A DNA stretch of 64,000 nucleotides from NCBI GenBank assembly GCA_023213395.1, contig CM041465.1:94371741-94435740 (forward strand), given 5' to 3'. The notes beneath the pieces were generated by a model. That model had not been told where the DNA came from, did not search any database, and worked only from the letters and a program-made list of their open reading frames with translations. The first letter of the stretch is position 1. Each line of letters opens with the position of its first letter. Both the position numbers and the translations under genes were made by a program. The stretch comes from Cycas panzhihuaensis. Taxonomy: Eukaryota > Cycadophyta. Below, piece by piece: positions 1 through 11,339 of the stretch.

Positions 1-1723
1 ACTTTTTAATGTGAAAAAGAGTGCTATCCAATCCAAGTAAAGTAAAGTGCTTAAAGTACAATGAAAATATTGGCACTTTAAAAAAGATGCTAAGTGCTTC
101 AAAGCATAAAGTTTTTGTGTAAAGAATGCAAGTGGTTTTCTTTTAATGCTTGAAAAGAAGAGGGAAGAGTCACTTGCAAGTTGAAGACGCCAAGCACCAC
201 GTCTTGGGACTTTGAAATAGTCCCAACAATCAACAAAATAAAGTGATTTTATTAAAAAAAAGATGTTTTGAGCCCCCCCTTTTGACTAAGGGCAATAGGT
301 CACCATGCAAAATGCCTTAAAAAAAAGTGTTAAGATAGTGATAAAAGATCACTTTAACAAAGTGTTAACACTTTAAAATCACTTTATCAAGGCCTTTTAA
401 CACTTATACAACATGAAATAAGTGTTAAATGAGGCAAGAAATGCCAAAAGACAAATATTGAAATTTCATTTTTTTTTACAACTTTGAATAGCAAGAACAC
501 TACGCAAGGAGCCTTGAATGAGTACTTGAACCAACGATTTTAATCTTCAAAGATAAGAGTCTGGCTGAGCTAAAGTGATTTAATGAAATCACTAGTTACA
601 ACAAAGATTTTAATCCTCAAAAATTTAAAAAAAGTTGATTTTTCCTTTAAAAATATTAAGCCAAAAGTCAAAAAGGACTAAGAGAAGGCTTAAAAGAGAA
701 GGAAAAATATTAATTTTCAGAGTGCAAATCACTTGGAAGGCTAAAATCAGTCTCTAAATCATAACATTTTGAGTGATAAAATCACTTGACAAAAAAAACA
801 CTTAGAAAAATAATGATTTTTACTTAGAATAAGTGTTTTTTAATGTTTTAAACTTAAGTTAAAAGTGACTTTAGAATAAAGTGACTTGTGAAATATGGAA
901 TATGCTAGGAGATATTCCAAATATCATAAACTAAAGTTTGAAGTTATAAAAATTTAAAAAGATTTTTGATAAACTTCAAAAACTCGAAGTCGAACGGCGA
1001 CGGAATGACGACGGCCGGGGACACTCAGAGGGTCCATTCTCCGTGCTGAGATAGTCGATTGAGCTGAAATTTTAACCACAAGGGCGCCCACCACTGATGA
1101 TGATATAACTCAGATTTCATGAGATTTGGAGAGTTGTGGAGGAAGAACAAAATGACTGAAGTCAAAACTGGGCACACAAATGGAGGGAGTCACCACAGAT
1201 AGAACAACAGCTTCAAGTCTCTTCCTGTGCTTGAAAAATGTTTGTGGGACTTACTAAGGATGTATGCAGATTTTTTTTTATGAGTAGGAGGCTCCAACAA
1301 GCTTGCATGAGCAGATTGAGCTCTCCCTGTGGGGTCTGAGAGTTGAAAACTGCCCAGAAACACTTCACAGCTAACAGAGAGTCAGTAGCTCATGATAATC
1401 TCAGTCAGTGAGCTTTAGATTTCTTCAAAATACTCATGCACCTTGATTTGTAAGAAGAAACAATAAAAAAATTCAATTTTTAGTGCAAAAACACATAAAA
1501 ACATGAGTAAAACTAGTTTGAAACCTTTGAAAAGTGTCTTAGATCAGAGTGCAATCATTTCCAGCCTTTAGAATACTTCATAAAAGCCTTGATCTGCAAA
1601 GATGAGCTTCAATAATCCTTGGATCACCTTCGGAGAGTGAAGGTCGTCACCAAGGGGGTGTAAAAACCCACTGTAAGTCTCCCTTGAAGTAGAATTCAGA
1701 ATAGAGGGAACTAGTCTCCTCTA

Positions 1724-1735
1724 GCTCTGATACCA
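1724..1735 (-). promoter_or_regulatory. Primer-binding site of A1
   Basis: The complement reads TGGTATCAGAGC, the 3' end complement of plant initiator Met-tRNA. It lies two bases from the LTR edge at 1738 and fixes the element's orientation as minus. Confidence 0.85.
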
Positions 1736-1737
1736 AA

Positions 1738-2256
1738 TATGAGAAAAGGCCAAAGGATTAAAGTGAAGATAGTTCACCTCTAGTTCTAAATAACATAAGA
1801 GCAAAACTAAGATAAGCAAGATCAAGGAAGCAAGATAATACCAAGATGTGAGGAGGAGGAATTAGTCCTACTCCAAAGAATACCAATTAATTAGCAAATG
1901 GCAGCATAACATTACACATCAACTCTACATATGGGACATGAGGAGAGGTCTCAATATATAGAGTAACTGAGGTTACCTAACACCGTTGGATGTTTGCCAA
2001 GTGGCAAACATCCAAGGTACATGCAATGCATGGCTTGCATGTTATGCATGAAGGACATGTGTCCATTAGGCTCTTAAGTGAGAAAAAATACATGAGGGTC
2101 CATTTGACCCTTTAGTTACAATGTTATGTCACTAGGATGAAAGTGGGTGTGCACTTTATCACTTAAGTGATTAGTCACCCCATAAAGTACAAAATAATGA
2201 ATGAAAGAATAAAAGAATAAAGTACATACTTAACATGTAAACATAAGGTTTAACAA
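1738..2256 (-). repeat. 5' LTR of copia A1
   Basis: About 519 bp. It shares with the A2 and A3 LTRs the 'cacttaagtga' palindrome region, the 'gtgcactttat' block and the terminal ggtttaaca. It carries the family hairpin at 1988-2013, here with arms GGATGTTTGCCA / TGGCAAACATCC. The inner end reads TA rather than TG, a likely point mutation. Confidence 0.82.
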
Positions 2257-2379
2257 AGTCTATATTTCTTAATGGAGAATTAAAGGAGGAAATTTATATG
2301 GTATAACCTCTTGGGTTTGTTAAGAAAGGACAAGAAAAATTTGTGTACTAGTTAAAGAAATCATTTCATGGTTTAAAGC
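2257..2379 (+). pseudogene. C0 copia reverse transcriptase, left fragment
   Basis: The plus strand encodes a recognisable piece of copia RT: KSIFLNGELKEEIYM, then PLGFVKKGQEKFVY and LKKSFHGLK, with two in-frame stops (TAA where Gln is usual in YMxQP, and TAG). It corresponds to the finger/palm part of RT just before the PRAWYAK motif. That motif is found at about 4900-4933, and the rest of the RT is beyond 47697. The fragment is clipped on the left by A1 and on the right by Bi. It is the oldest layer of the nest. Confidence 0.8.
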
Positions 2380-2730
2380 TATTAAAATATTCAAAAGAGA
2401 TCATTCAATATCAAGAACAATTGAAAAGTATCATGAACATAATGAAGAGAGCATTAACTCATAATTATAATGTCTACATCAGAATGACACCACAACAATA
2501 ACATCACAATAAACTCCATCTTGACTCCATATGTACTACTATATCTCATTCACTTATTTATACATCATAAGTGAGAATATGTAGGATGAGGTGAGTTATA
2601 TGTGGGACTATTAACCTCTAACACAACTGATAGCATAACACCTATTAATTGACTAATAACCTATTGACTACCTACTTGCACAAATATGCATTACATTAAT
2701 ATTATGATATTGACCCTCGAAAGTCTAACA
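2380..2730 (-). repeat. 3' LTR of Bi
   Basis: About 350 bp. Read on the minus strand it begins TGTTAGACTTTCGAGG. It matches the Bii LTR (6830-7227) over blocks such as 'cattcaatatcaagaacaa' and 'atcatgaacataat'. The inner border is a purine-rich tract (minus strand AAGGGGAGG, about 2731-2740). The outer end is degenerate (TA for TG). Confidence 0.7.
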
Positions 2731-2737
2731 CCTCCCC

Positions 2738-3951
2738 TTAATGCACATTTGGGGATTTTTTGAATTTGCAATGTCTTGATCTTAGAATTGTCTTGAAAAT
2801 AATGTCTTCACTTTGATCTTCATCTTCATTCTTGTAGTGATGTTTTTGTAGTAGTTTTCTAGAGTAATGGTCTTTGAACTTGACTTTCTTCATTTTCATG
2901 TACAATACTGAATCCTTCATCATACAAAAGGTATAGTATATTGTAGTTGGTCCAACTTGAACTTGGTGTAGACCTGATAAGTAATCTTGTAGGTAATCAT
3001 CAAAATCATCCTGAAATTTGAAGTGTATGCAAACATGTCTTCAACCACTGTTTCAATCATCACCTGTTTGCCATTATTTTCTACTACTTGTGAATAACTA
3101 GAACCAACATAAAAAAAAGTAGAATCATCATCACTTGAAAAAGGAGCATCAACATCTTGTATGAGTTCTCTCTTTTGATTAGCATGTCCAACAATAATTC
3201 CTTCAACTTTTGGAGCAGAGTCTACATCAGCTTGTGAACAATTCAAAATTGAACCGATAGTCAAATCAAGAATTGAGTTTGTATTGATAGATTTATCTTC
3301 AACAAGGCAATCTGATTTGGATTCTTCCTCCCCTGAAATAATAAGGTCATCTAGAGAAATTTCTATTGCTTGTTCACAATCATCTGTAGTTGGTTCTACA
3401 TGCTCAGTAATTTCATCATATTCAACAACACATTCAATAATAGTTTCTTCACATTTATCAGTAGCCTCATCAATTTATTGACATGCTTTTTCACTTGTAT
3501 CAACAGTACTGTCTTCATCCTCTTTACTTGTATTACAACTATCAATGATTTTGTTTGTTTTTTCAAGAATCTTTTGTACCTCCTGAGGATTTTTTTTATG
3601 CACATCCTTCAAAAGATTCCAGGCTTCTTTGGGAGTACCAACATTATGAATTGTATGAATGAGAAAATGATAAGAAGAAGGAAGATTATCTTTATCAAAT
3701 GCTACAAGCATAACATTAATTGTTATTCTATTCTTTTTCTTAAAATTTTCTTCCTCTTCTACATTAGTTGAGGCAGCATCATGTTTATTAGTGATGATTT
3801 TACATAACCCCTTGCACACAAATGTACTTTGTATTTTGATTGTCCAACATTGAAAATTTGTTCCGGTGTACTTAGGTAAGGGAAAAGGAAGATCTATTAA
3901 CCAATATTCATTCCTTTTAGGCACAACAATGATGATGTCATCTAACTCCAT
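2738..3951 (-). pseudogene. Gag-like ORF of family B (Bi copy)
   Basis: The ORF starts at 3951 with MELDDIIIVVPKRNEYW. It contains the copia Gag N-terminal signature (KYTGTNFQCWTIKIQSTFV) followed by NRITINVMLVAFDKDNLPSS. It reads on in one frame to about 2920 with a single TAA near 3475, giving a roughly 340-residue product with a very acidic second half. A frameshift leads into a basic tail (MKDSVLYMKMKKVKFKDH) ending at 2738. Biii has the same order: N-terminal block, acidic middle and K-rich tail. No zinc knuckle is seen. It would act as particle structural protein if translated, and is probably dead. Confidence 0.65.
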
Positions 3952-4889
3952 GATGTAAGAATGAGTTGATTAAAAATTTATTACATAGAATTCATGTATC
4001 TAATTCATCCTGAAATAACCCTATCAAATCAGTAGCAAATTGTTTCAAATAATATACCAAAATGACCGTCTCTGAAATACTGTTCTAATGGTTTAGATGG
4101 TTTGCAAAACAAATGCCTAGTTGAAGAGATATTGCGAAAATTGTGACACAACCTCCTTATGAGAAATCAATTAAAGTTGTTAAGACTTTAGTGCTTTTAA
4201 TGTGTTATCAACAAGTCATATCGAAGGTGCATGGGACTGAGGGCTTGACCGCTAGGGGGCTAGTGGACTTCAAATTTAATTTAATCTAGATTTGATCTTG
4301 CAAAAATAATTATATCCACCTAATAAACTTTGGCATCTACAGATCCCATAGTAACTTCTAATATGATTTAATTAAATCCGTTACCTTGAAAAAATATCAA
4401 CTTTACCAAGACTTGCCTCTTCGTCTACGAATTTCCAAAAAATTCAAATCAAGATAATCTCCATTGATTTCTCTATTTAAGGTGTCTCCTTCTTCGCCGA
4501 CCATAGATCTATGACCGCAGATATGGTTGTGCTCCGGACCCTATGAAAGACTTCTTCACCGCGGTTGCTTTAGATCGACAGAAGGTTCTCTCGAATGCTC
4601 ATCTCTTGCCCTCACTCAATCTTCGCTTTAACCATGTGGAGAACCAGGTTTTTGTTGAGATCACCATCCACATGACCTAGAATCTACAACAACGTTGTAA
4701 TTCGTTGCAAGGGTTTTATTTGCCAGCTGTCTGTAATGTCTTTGGCGCCTTTCTCTCTCTAGGCAACCTTTAATATTTCCAATTAATCTTTGTGTATTCT
4801 TCACGACGACGCAGACAATGCATAGTGTCTAGGAATGCCATTATTTCTTAGGGGCAGATTCAATTGGAGATACCAATTTGTCCAGAGTG
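3952..4889. other. Unassigned stretch between Bi gag and C0
   Basis: No ORF, LTR end or primer-binding site could be identified. By position, part of it should be the untranslated leader of Bi, but it shows no convincing similarity to the Biii leader (25402-27844) or the Bii leader (7228-7851). Bases 4480-4700 are moderately GC-richer than the surroundings. Confidence 0.4.
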
Positions 4890-4933
4890 CATAGGGTATT
4901 TCTAGGTAAGAGCCAAGGGCGTGGTATGCAAAG
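4890..4933 (+). pseudogene. C0 copia RT fragment (PRAWYAK motif)
   Basis: In the plus frame this short stretch encodes PRAWYAK, the diagnostic copia RT motif, preceded by a degenerate SLYGLKQ-like segment with two stops. The frame continues exactly at 47697-47702 (ID.KLKEEGF) after the 42.8-kb C1 insertion is removed. The 5' neighbour of the motif is at 2257-2379. The left limit is approximate. Confidence 0.75.
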
Positions 4934-5134
4934 TGTTAAGAGTAATGTTTTATCTAGGTATTATTGTATACTCTAATGTTTCTTTATGAGGGTTATGTGT
5001 CATTCCCTCTTTCCTCCACCTGTGACAAGTGGCACACATGAATTCAACCCTGTCCGAAGCTCTTGTAATTCATATTGTATTTATAGAGGGATTCCCCTCA
5101 TTAATGATGCAAAGCATTCATTGAGAGTTTTACA
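4934..5134 (+). repeat. 5' LTR of C1
   Basis: 201 bp, TG..CA ends, with a TATA-like tgtatttatag near 5077. Its partner at 47496-47696 has the same length and a moderate number of differences. Confidence 0.92.
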
Positions 5135-5146
5135 TGGTATTAGAGC
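5135..5146 (+). promoter_or_regulatory. Primer-binding site of C1
   Basis: TGGTATTAGAGC directly abuts the LTR end. It is one base different from the initiator Met-tRNA complement (TGGTATCAGAGC). Confidence 0.9.
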
Positions 5147-5860
5147 GAGGTTTCCTGGTTAAGACAAGTTTAGTAGGGATCCAGAGAGAAGAGTCTGATA
5201 TTTAGTTTTTTTTAGGGTTTCTAAGAGAATCTGAAAGAGTTTTCTAAGAAAATTTGAAGGATTCTTGTCAATGTTCAAGTTGCAAAGCAAAGCAAGCATT
5301 AATTGCTCAAAGTATAGACATAGTACAGACTGTACGGATTAGTTTTTCAAAGTGCTTAGAACCTGCTGAAATTTCACCAACAAGTGCGTTTTGAAGAGGC
5401 CATGATCTTTCTCTAAAGGCCCACCTTGAAAATTGCAAGATTTAAGGTTGTTTCAACCAGTTTTTAGTGGGCATGGGTTTGGAAAGGAGATTGCAGATTT
5501 CTTTCATTCTGCTCAGACGTTTCTGGTAATACCTATCTTGAAATCTTCCTCTCTTTGAGACAAGTCTATTGATATCAATTTCGAAGGTGTTTGATAAAAA
5601 ATTGAAAAATTATAAGCATTTTTCTCATAAAACCCTAGTCACTAGTCTAGGTTTTCGACCCATATTTTGCTCAACTGAGAAAAATTTTTAAATTTTTTTT
5701 TAAGCATTTGGAATCTACATTCCAAGGGCTACATTTTGCACTTTTTTTTTTGAGTTCCATACACCTGCAAAATTCTGCACATTTCTGTACACCGTACAAC
5801 TGTGCAGCCAAAAAGTATAGTCCTAGGGTCCGTTTTTTCCTTAATTTCACAAATTTAAAA
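5147..5860 (+). other. C1 5' untranslated leader
   Basis: About 0.7 kb between the PBS and the gag start. No ORF or RNA element is recognised in it. Confidence 0.6.
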
Positions 5861-6540
5861 ATGGCCTCTGCAGTAATTGCCCTCAATGATGTATATAAAC
5901 TCATAGAAACAAATTTTAGCATTTGGAAAATTAAAATAGGACTAATGTCGAAAATAATCTTATTACAGTTGGAGATAAGATTATAAACAAAACTCATTCA
6001 TCTAGTAGTACATAAACTGCCAAAATCATTTGATAACATAGTCAACATGCTTATAGGAGGAGGTCAAACTGCTAATATAACCTTTGAGGCTTTAATAGGG
6101 CATATGTTGAACTAGAAACAGAGGAATAAAAGATATGAAGAAGAGGTCGAAATTGAAGAAGTTTTTTGTTGAAACTTGACTTGGGTAGCAGAGGACATGG
6201 ACAAATTACTTTTTGCGGACATGGTAGAATACCTTCGGTAGAAAACAGAAGTTGGACAGGCTCTAGAGGTCATTGGTTAGAAGGAAGAGGCCAAGCAAGG
6301 TCAATCCCCTAGAGAGACTCTAGAGTCTGCTTTAATTGTGGAAGGCCAAGTCATTTTTCAAGCAACTATTGTACGCTTGATGTATGCTATTGTACGTTTG
6401 ATGTATGCTATTATTGCAGGCAATCTAGACATTTTCCCTATCAATGCCCATAAAGACGTGCAGAAATTCAGAGAGAGAAGTAGGTTGCAGGTCATTACAA
6501 CAAAGAACATGGTACAATGAAGGATGAAGTGGAAACAACC
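5861..6540 (+). pseudogene. C1 gag
   Basis: The start at 5861 (MASAVIALNDVYKLIETNFSIW) matches a copia Gag N-terminus: a short Met-Ala leader, then an 'NFSIWKIKIG' type block. The frame breaks after about 40 residues (TAA/TAG stops) and resumes in other frames. Near 6330-6375 a CCHC-like knuckle is legible (CFNCGRPSHFSSNYC, with five residues rather than four before the last Cys). A second knuckle (CRQSRHFPYQC) follows at about 6416. Between them a 21-bp tandem duplication (6366-6407) repeats the 'attgtacgyttgatgtatgct' unit. It would package RNA in the particle but is non-functional. Confidence 0.75.
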
Positions 6541-6829
6541 TTTGTTGTCGCTCTAGCCGCCAGTTTCAATGTAGCAGATGACTTGTACATTGATTCAAGG
6601 GCCTCTAATCACATGATAGTAGAAGAGAATGGTTTGAGACCTTGAAACCATATCCTTCTGATAGAATTGTTGAGCTAGGCAACAATTATGCTCTTCACAT
6701 TCAAGGAATTGGAATAATTGCTGTAGAAATTGATGGAAAGGTACAAAAAATTGGAAATGTTTTTTTTGTTCCACAAATGAAAAAGAATTTGTTGTCTATG
6801 TCCCAGTTGGGAAAAAAGAAACTGAGGAC
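6541..6829 (+). pseudogene. C1 aspartic protease region
   Basis: Contains the copia protease site as LYIDSRASNHM, where the catalytic D-S/T-G-A reads DSRA (Gly to Arg), and the C-terminal block FVPQMKKNLLSMSQLGKKKLR. The frame is interrupted by the Bii insertion at 6830. It resumes at 15742 as LRIIFDKN when the duplicated agga[c/t] is counted once. Confidence 0.8.
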
Positions 6830-7227
6830 TGTTAGAATTTAATGTTTAATGTGTAAATATCCAAAGTGTTTAGGTGAATATCATATCTAGGAGTCAATAT
6901 TATATTAGTGTAATGCACACTTGTGCAACTAAGCGGTTATTAAGTTATTGGTCAATAAGTAGGTGATATGTCATTGGTTGTGTTAGAGGTTATTTGTCCC
7001 ACATGTAACACAAGTCATACTACTCTCTCTCTCCCTAATGATGTATAAATAAGTGGTTTAGGTAGAGTAGTACATAAGAAGTGAAGATGGAGTTCATTAT
7101 GATGTTATTATTATGTTTTCCTTGTGATTTAGACATTTTCATATTGAGTTAATGCTATCATATTATGTTCATGATATTTTGTTCCATTGTTCTTGATATT
7201 GAATGTTCTCCATTAAATATTTCAACA
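6830..7227 (+). repeat. 5' LTR of Bii
   Basis: 398 bp, TGTTAGAATT..ATTTCAACA, with a TATA-like gtataaataag at about 7043. It is followed directly by tcagagc, a shortened initiator Met-tRNA primer-binding site. Confidence 0.88.
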
Positions 7228-7851
7228 TCAGAGCAGGTTGCTTGCCAAGCATAACATTGTGTAGGATCACAAGTTTATTGATGTTTGTGGAGGTGGCTCC
7301 GTAGAGCCAATTACTATATTTGAGGTTTTGATTTTGGAAGGTGAAATCTTAAGGCCATCATTGCTGCAAGTTCGCCAAGCCAGTGATAGTGATTGATGCA
7401 AGACAAAATTTTACCAGGTAATACTGCTCCTATACCTTGTTGTGTTAAGAAAACTATGTGCTAGGGTTTATCCCATCAAGAAAGTGGGAGTAATATATGG
7501 TAATCTTCTTGAGGTAAAGGTTGTCTTACTGATGATATTGTATCTGTTTAGGGTTTGTGTTGAAATCTGTTATGAAAGTCATTGAGAAGATTTTGTTGGT
7601 GAAATCTGAGCACTTGAATCAATTTTCATAGAGAAAATCTACTATAAATAGATCTTGTTGCACTTTAATCAAACCCTAGCCATAAGGGATACTATTACTG
7701 AATTTAGCCAAAAGAGAGAATTTAAAACCATCAGTCATAGGGAAGCAACCGTTAGATTATGGCGCCCGGTTGTGAAGAAGTCAACGTAGGTAATGTAGCC
7801 ACCACATCATAGACAAATTGCTTGTTAAATAGTTGAAAGAGATGATCAGTC
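7228..7851 (+). other. Bii 5' leader
   Basis: Untranslated leader of family B, starting with the residual PBS tcagagc. It shares short conserved blocks with the Biii leader (complement of about 27640-27840). There is no ORF. It ends where the A2 3' LTR begins (7852). Confidence 0.65.
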
Positions 7852-8405
7852 TGTGAAAAAGGGCCTAATGGCCTTACTATCCCAAGATCTAGAAGCTAGG
7901 TTCACTCTAGTTCTATAAAGCAACAAATACTAACAAGTATGATACTCTTAAGATGAAACATAAGCAAGACAAAGTATGAAAAAGAAGGGAGCAAGAAAAT
8001 GATACCAAATGTGAGGGGTTGGAATTGGTCCAACCTCCAAATGAATAACAATTTGATTAGCAAACTGACAGCATAACAATACAGCTTCAACTCTATATGA
8101 GAATAATGAGGAGAGGTCTCATTATATAGAGTGAAATGAGAGACCTAAGGCATTGGATGTTTGACAAGTGTCAAACATCCAAGGTACATGCCTTGCATGT
8201 AGGACATGTGTCCTTTTGGGGCTCTCAAGTGAGCAAAAGTGCATGGGGGTCCATAAGACCCTTTAGTGACAACGTTGTGTCACTAGAAAGAATGCGGGTG
8301 TGCACTTTATCACTTAAGTGATAAGTCACCCCTAAAGTACAAAAGTACAAATATTACATGAAAAATAAAGTACATAATCTTAACATATAAACATAAGGTT
8401 TAACA
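7852..8405 (-). repeat. 3' LTR of A2
   Basis: 554 bp. The plus strand reads tgtgaaaaaggg..ggtttaaca. It contains the family hairpin at 8155-8180 and an 18-bp perfect palindrome (TTATCACTTAAGTGATAA) at 8307-8324. Confidence 0.9.
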
Positions 8406-8410
8406 CCCCC

Positions 8411-9325
8411 TCATCGCTTTACAATGTTAAGTCGGACGCCAAGACCATCTCTGAATTTTACAAAATTTTCTCTACCAAGAGGCTTGATAAAGATATCTGT
8501 TGTCTGCTCCTCTGTAGGTCTGTACTGGAGGTTGATCTCACCATTCTGCACATGCTCTCTGATGAAATGATGATGAACCTCGATGTGTTTGGTCCATGCA
8601 TGAAAAACTGGATTCTTGGCTAACTTGAGTACACTTTGATTGCCACAGTATATCCTGGTGGGGTGATCCTGCTCAAGTCCAAGTTCCCCAAGAATCCGTC
8701 GTAGCCAGATAGCTTCACAAGCTGCGCTGATTGCAGCTTTGTACTTTGCTTCGATGGAGGACAAGGTAACATTGGTTTGTTTCTTGCAACTCCACGAAAC
8801 AACTGTTGAACCAAGGAAAAAACAATATCCTGAGGTTGATCTCCTACTATCCTAGCAACCTGCCCAATCAGAATCTGAGAACCCTTCTAGAGTGAAGTTC
8901 TCATTATGTGCATACTCAAGGCCATGTTGCAATGTGCCTTTGATGTATTTAAGTATGCGTTTAGCTGTATTCCAATGTTTCTGATTGGGTTGAGACATGT
9001 ATTGTGAACAAATTCCAACTGCAAATGAAATATCCGGTCGAGTGTTGGTGAGATAAATGAGGCTACCAATCAACTGCCGGTAAAGAGTGGGATCTGCAGG
9101 TGCAACTTCCTCACTGAGAGTAAGCTTTGTTCCATTCTCCATGGGTGTAGGTGCTGGCTTGCAGTCGTGCATCCTGAACCGCTACAAAATGTACCAAGAA
9201 TATTTCGCTTGGGAGATGAAGATATAGCCTGGCTGTTGCCATACCTGAAAGCCTAAGAAATAATGGAGAAGTCCAAGATCTGTCATCTCAAAACTTCTCT
9301 TTAAGTCATCTTGGAGAATGTTTAT
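8411..9325 (-). pseudogene. A2 RT C-terminus and RNase H
   Basis: The C-terminal copia module reads leftward. It starts with LKRSFEMTDLGLLHYFLGF, then a PTPMENGTKL block, YRQLIGSLIYLTNTRPDISFAVG and the DSDWAG motif. The RNase H part follows (TLSSIEAKYKAAISAACEAIWLR), ending in the HIEVHHHFIREHV signature and a stop at 8411. Breaks are a TAG after DWAGC near 8852, a frame change near 8760-8850, and a Gly in YCGNQSV where Asp (CDNQS) is the catalytic residue. Its role would be RNA-strand degradation in cDNA synthesis. Confidence 0.85.
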
Positions 9326-9780
9326 CATCTTAGTGTCATTGCCATCTTAGTGTCATTGCCAGTGATCACTAAGTCATTTACATACAAGACAATAAAGATG
9401 GCATGGTTATTTTCATGTTTAATGTATAGGTTAGGATCTGAAGTAGATCGATGAAACCCATGTCTCAAGAAGTAATCATCGATCTTTGAGTACCATGCTC
9501 TTGGAGCTTGTTTCAAGCTATATAATGCCTTTTTTAGGCGACATACTAAATGCTTCTTGCTTTGTACCTTGTAACCGAGAGGTTGCTCCAAGTATACCTC
9601 CTCCTGAAGATCGCCATTAAGAAAGGTGCTCTTCACATCCATTTGAAAGACTGGCCATTTGCATTGAGCAGCTAAGGCCAAGATGAGTCTGATGGTGTTC
9701 ATATTGGCCACTAGTGCAAAAGTCTCCTCGTAGTCTATGCCTTCCTTTTGTTTAAATCCTTTTGCCACAAGGCGGGTCTT
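9326..9780 (-). pseudogene. A2 reverse transcriptase
   Basis: From MAKGFKQKEGIDYEETFALV through MDVKSTFLNGDLQEEVYLEQP and LKQAPRAWYSKID to the active site. The active site reads YVND instead of YVDD (Asn codon at 9376-9378), which should abolish polymerase activity. A perfect 17-bp tandem duplication (9326-9342 and 9343-9359) directly downstream shifts the frame and ends the ORF. A TAG at about 9778 separates it from the integrase ORF. Confidence 0.87.
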
Positions 9781-11339
9781 CTACCACTTAAGTGTACCAT
9801 CAGGGTGGAATTTGGTCTTGTAGATCCATTTGCAACTGATTGCCTGTTTATGTTTTGGGAATTCAACCAAATCCCAAGTATCGTTCTTTTCAATAGAATG
9901 GATTTCTTCATCCATGGCAGCCTTCCAATTTTCATTTTTAGAAGCCTCCTCAAAGGTGGAAGGTTCATCAACACATAGCACTTCAGCCATAAGTGCATAA
10001 TTGGTCTGTTGCCTGTATTTTGATGGATGTTTTCTTTCAATGATGTGGTTGTCCTGTACTGTTTGAGTGTACCATTTTGGTAACTTTTGAATTGAAGTGA
10101 CTTGAACCTCAAGATCTTCTGGTCTAAGTGGTTGATCAACAAAAGATGTGCTAGGATCAAGTGGCGCTAAATCAGATGATGTGGATGGTCCAACAAGTGC
10201 AGATGATATACATGGAGTAAAAGATTGAGAGGGAAGGAAAGCCTCAACAATCTTCTTGCCTTTGTCAATGGGGGGTTGCATGGATGCTGTTTGCAACTCC
10301 TTATGATCGTCTTCAACAAAGATTACATCTCTTAAGAGATGCATTTTCTTTCCAATGGGATCATACAACTTGTAGGCTTTGCTATGAATGACATAACCTA
10401 CAAAGATGCATTTTAGACTATGTTTGTCTAATTTTGTTCTTTGCTGATTGGGGATGTGCATATAAGCAGTGCACTCAAAAGTCCTCAAATGGCTGACAGT
10501 TGGCTTTTTGCCAGACCATGCTTCCTTGAGTATGATATCGGTGATTGCTATAGTTGGACTTCGATTGGCCACATAGGCAACTGTGTGGAATGCCTCTGCC
10601 CAGTAAGCTTGAGTGAGTCCTTGTGCATGCATCATTGCTTTGGCTTTATTAACCAAAGTTCTGTTCATTTTTTTGGAGACTCCATTTTGTTGAGGAGTGT
10701 GAGGAATAGTCAGTTGTCTCCGAATGCCATTATTCTTGCAGAATTGGGTGAATTCATTTGAAGTAAATTCACCTCCATTGTCTGTCCTTAATGTTTTGAC
10801 AGAGTGGCCAGACTCGTTCTCCACTTCAAGCTTGAATTCTTTGAACTTTGAAAATGCTTCAGACTTGTGCTTGATAAAGTAGACCCAGATTTTATGAGAA
10901 AAGTCATCAATGAAGGAGATGTAGTACAAAGCTCCTCCAAAAGATGCGGTAGACATAGGTCCACACAAATCTGAGTGTACCAGCTGCAAAGGATGTGATG
11001 CACGCCAAGCTTTGCCTTTAGGGAAAGGCAAGCAATGTTGAGTCCCCATTATGCATGCTTCACAAAGACATTTTGTGCCATATATCTTTGGAAGCCCATG
11101 TACCATGTTTTTGTTGATCATCTGCCTGATTGTCTTAAGATCAAATGGCCTAGACGTTAATGCCAAAGTTGCATCTTGGACAAGTGTTGAGTGACAATCG
11201 AACCAGAGTAAGCAGAATCAAGTGTTCTATTATTAGCATCCAATTTGTAGAGGCCATGATCCTCATATCCAACAGCTACTATCTGGTCATCTTTGTCACT
11301 TATTACACATTTCCCATTTCTGAACAAGACGCTCATCTG
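9781..11339 (-). pseudogene. A2 GAG-pre-integrase and integrase
   Basis: One 461-residue open stretch (11166 to 9781) carries the pre-integrase block ([19 protein letters not shown]) and the integrase core ([18 protein letters not shown]). The third catalytic residue reads VSKKMNRT, where Glu is expected (VSERMNRT, as in A3); the codon is 10682-10684. After that come the C-terminal IFVGY..SKAYKLYDP block and the IN-RT linker. Just upstream, 11339-11167 continues from protease with a TAA (probably CAA) and one frame change. The enzyme would join cDNA to chromosomes but is predicted inactive. Confidence 0.87.

Larger units (their letters stand above)
1..2256 (-). mobile_element. Copia element A1, 5' end (leader, PBS, 5' LTR)
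   Basis: This is the 5' end of a minus-strand Ty1/copia element that continues leftward out of the window. The right edge is an LTR (1738-2256) ending ggtttaaca, the same end as the A2 LTR at 8405. Next to it is a reverse-complement primer-binding site for initiator Met-tRNA (gctctgatacca, 1724-1735). Bases 1-1723 are the AT-rich untranslated leader. They align by eye with 13000-14817 of A2, sharing a block around 'caccaag..gttgggactttaaaatagtcccaac'. No reading frame in it is credible. To its right, at 2257, an old copia RT resumes, so A1 inserted into that element. Confidence 0.85.
2380..4890 (-). mobile_element. Gag-only copia-like element Bi (right end undefined)
   Basis: A non-autonomous minus-strand element of the same family as Biii (23631-28243) and Bii. 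It has a 3' LTR at 2380-2730, a polypurine tract directly inside it, and a single gag-like ORF (3951 to 2738). No protease, integrase or RT is visible. A right-hand LTR is not recognisable before the C0 fragment resumes near 4890, so the 5' end is deleted or too diverged to see. Confidence 0.6.
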
